Source of the DNA: Chromatiales bacterium
Lineage (GTDB): Bacteria > Pseudomonadota > Gammaproteobacteria > UBA6429
Assembly (NCBI GenBank): GCA_027076405.1
Contig: JALTJN010000174.1
Location: 1 to 6,301 of the forward strand
Reading direction: 5' to 3'
Length of the DNA: 6,301 bases
Both the position numbers and the translations under genes were made by a program. The notes under the pieces were generated by a model, which worked only from the letters and a program-made list of their open reading frames with translations, ran no database searches and was not told the DNA's origin. Positions 5,515 through 6,301 of the stretch are shown piece after piece; the stretch's first letter is position 1, and each line of letters opens with the position of its first letter.

Positions 5515-6216
5515 ATGAAAAAAGTTTTATTTTTATTGGCAGCTGCTGCTTTGATGACAGCTCCTGCTGCTTCATTTGCAATGAGTATGCCAGTTATGCC
5601 TTATTTAGGCGGTGATATTGATGCAGATGTAATTGTTAATGTTAATGATGCAACTGTCACTAACACAACAGACACTTCTGCAAACACTGGTGCTAATATG
5701 GTTGCAGGTAACTCAGGCGATGTACTTGTAGTTACTGGTGATGCTGGCGCTTCTTCATTTACTTCAAATGTAGTAAATAGCAATGCAAATGCTATTTTAG
5801 GTTCAGATAACCACAGAGCACGCCGTTATAGCCTAGATATTGATGCAGATGTAATTGTTAATGTTAATGATGCAACTGTCACTAACACAACAGACACTTC
5901 TGCAAACACTGGTGCTAATATGGTTATGGATAACGGTGGTGAGTATCGCGCATCTTGGAACTACGAAGAAAGTGAATATGCAAACTGGAGTCGTTATGAG
6001 AGATCGGGTAGACATGGCTTTTTGAGAGGTCATAGACATTCAGCTTCAGGAGCAAGAGCTGCTTCAGGTTCAAGTATGTCAGAAAGTACTTGGGTTGCAC
6101 GTCCAATGGGCGGTGATGTAACTGTTAGAACTGGTGATGCTGGTTCTATGTCTGAAACTTACAACGCAGTTAATGTAAACACAAATACTATCATTCGCGG
6201 TGGTTACGCACTATAG
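5515..6216 (+). CDS. secreted Asn/Thr/Asp-rich repeat protein
   Basis: A 233-residue protein of unknown function with a classical signal peptide (MKK, hydrophobic 4-20, likely cleavage after SFA at residue 22) and no sorting signal or further membrane segment, so probably released or loosely surface-attached. Two repeat types are visible. Type A (34-63 and 108-137) is rich in alternating V/N/D ('DADVIVNVNDATVTN'). Type B (about 67-96 and 199-229) contains GDV..TGDAG and ends in N-x-N. The order is A-B-linker-A-insert-B: the second unit is split by a 61-residue Arg/Ser/Tyr-rich segment (138-198) with RHGFLRGHRH. Alternating polar/hydrophobic residues suggest beta-solenoid or amyloid-like folding (inference). 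Similar TGDA/N-rich repeats are, from memory, frequent in secreted proteins of candidate-phyla bacteria. No Shine-Dalgarno sequence precedes the ATG, but MKK plus the signal peptide makes this start secure. It is preceded by the promoter at 5135 and structured spacer and is followed by a hairpin. Confidence 0.88.
   Translation: MKKVLFLLAAAALMTAPAASFAMSMPVMPYLGGDIDADVIVNVNDATVTNTTDTSANTGANMVAGNSGDVLVVTGDAGASSFTSNVVNSNANAILGSDNHRARRYSLDIDADVIVNVNDATVTNTTDTSANTGANMVMDNGGEYRASWNYEESEYANWSRYERSGRHGFLRGHRHSASGARAASGSSMSESTWVARPMGGDVTVRTGDAGSMSETYNAVNVNTNTIIRGGYAL
5614..5703 (+). repeat. 90-bp exact direct repeat, copy 1
   Basis: Identical base for base to 5836-5925, offset 222 bp (74 codons, in frame). 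It encodes residues 34-63 of the secreted protein. Lack of any synonymous change points to recent duplication or gene conversion. Confidence 0.97.
5836..5925 (+). repeat. 90-bp exact direct repeat, copy 2
   Basis: Second identical copy, encoding residues 108-137. Identity stops sharply on both sides (T5613 versus A5835, and G5704 versus A5926), and the sequence after it diverges into the Arg/Ser/Tyr-rich segment. Confidence 0.97.
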
Positions 6217-6227
6217 TATTGATATTT

Positions 6228-6266
6228 AAGAGCGTTCAAGACTTCATTTAAAAGTCTTGGCCTCTT
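6228..6266 (+). terminator. hairpin after the secreted-protein gene, possible weak terminator
   Basis: CAAGACTT (6237-6244) pairs perfectly with AAGTCTTG (6252-6259), loop 7 nt. An outer helix AAGAG (6228-6232) with CTCTT (6262-6266) extends it across an internal loop. It begins 12 nt after the stop codon, where a terminator is expected, but only a short mixed T/A stretch follows, so efficiency is doubtful. The remaining bases to 6301 show nothing I can name. Confidence 0.45.
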
Positions 6267-6301
6267 ATAAGTATCTAAAGTTTGGATATTTATATGAGGT
6301 A

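Noticed and set aside
5614..5925. Repeat pair as a mobile-element target duplication or CRISPR
   Set aside because: The repeat is 90 bp, in frame and coding, with only two copies and no transposase, terminal inverted repeats or spacer array.
4778..6106. Antisense open frames opposite the sortase and the secreted-protein gene
   Set aside because: No recognisable domains; the sense strand encodes clear products with catalytic motifs or a signal peptide and repeats.

Overview
The window is AT-rich and holds three convincing protein genes, all on the + strand and all predicted to be exported or membrane-anchored: a giant modular surface protein (203-4441), an overlapping sortase (4431-5021), and a small secreted repeat protein (5515-6216). 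No taxonomic marker gene is present. The style (LPxTG protein with cysteine-containing Cna-B/SdrD-B-like domains, a 'CGNG..CD' cysteine module, TGDA/N-rich repeat protein, very AT-rich spacers) resembles Candidate Phyla Radiation (Patescibacteria) genomes or another monoderm. That placement is inference. The genetic code looks standard: the large gene is rich in Gly and Trp yet has no in-frame TGA, which argues against the TGA=Gly and TGA=Trp codes.

Layout. 1-202: leader region with an SD-perfect motif, a 37-codon mini-ORF and a possible promoter. 203-4441: signal peptide, von Willebrand A domain with a complete MIDAS motif, four Cna-B/SdrD-B-like domains (two of them split by inserted jelly-roll/lectin-like domains), a cysteine module, an unrecognised beta-rich domain, a Gly-rich linker, a DUF11-like domain, LPETG and a C-terminal membrane helix. 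4431-5021: sortase overlapping the previous gene by 11 nt. 5031-5060: strong intrinsic terminator that closes this two-gene unit.

5061-5514 has no convincing gene but is not empty. It contains a 17-bp dyad, a near-consensus sigma-70-type promoter (TTGACA-17-TAAAAT), then about 220 nt with three TAGGAGG motifs and a U-rich hairpin terminator (candidate small RNA or attenuated leader), and two further hairpins before the third gene. 5515-6216 encodes a secreted protein with an exact 90-bp internal duplication. 6217-6301 holds only a hairpin.

Working model: the large protein is exported by Sec and attached to the cell wall by the neighbouring dedicated sortase. Its VWA and carbohydrate-binding-like inserts suggest an adhesin that contacts a host or neighbouring cell. 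The third gene is an independently transcribed extracellular protein whose expression may be tied to the structured RNA upstream. The most unusual items are the nested domain insertions at the same site in two consecutive Cna-B-like domains, and the SD-repeat RNA region.
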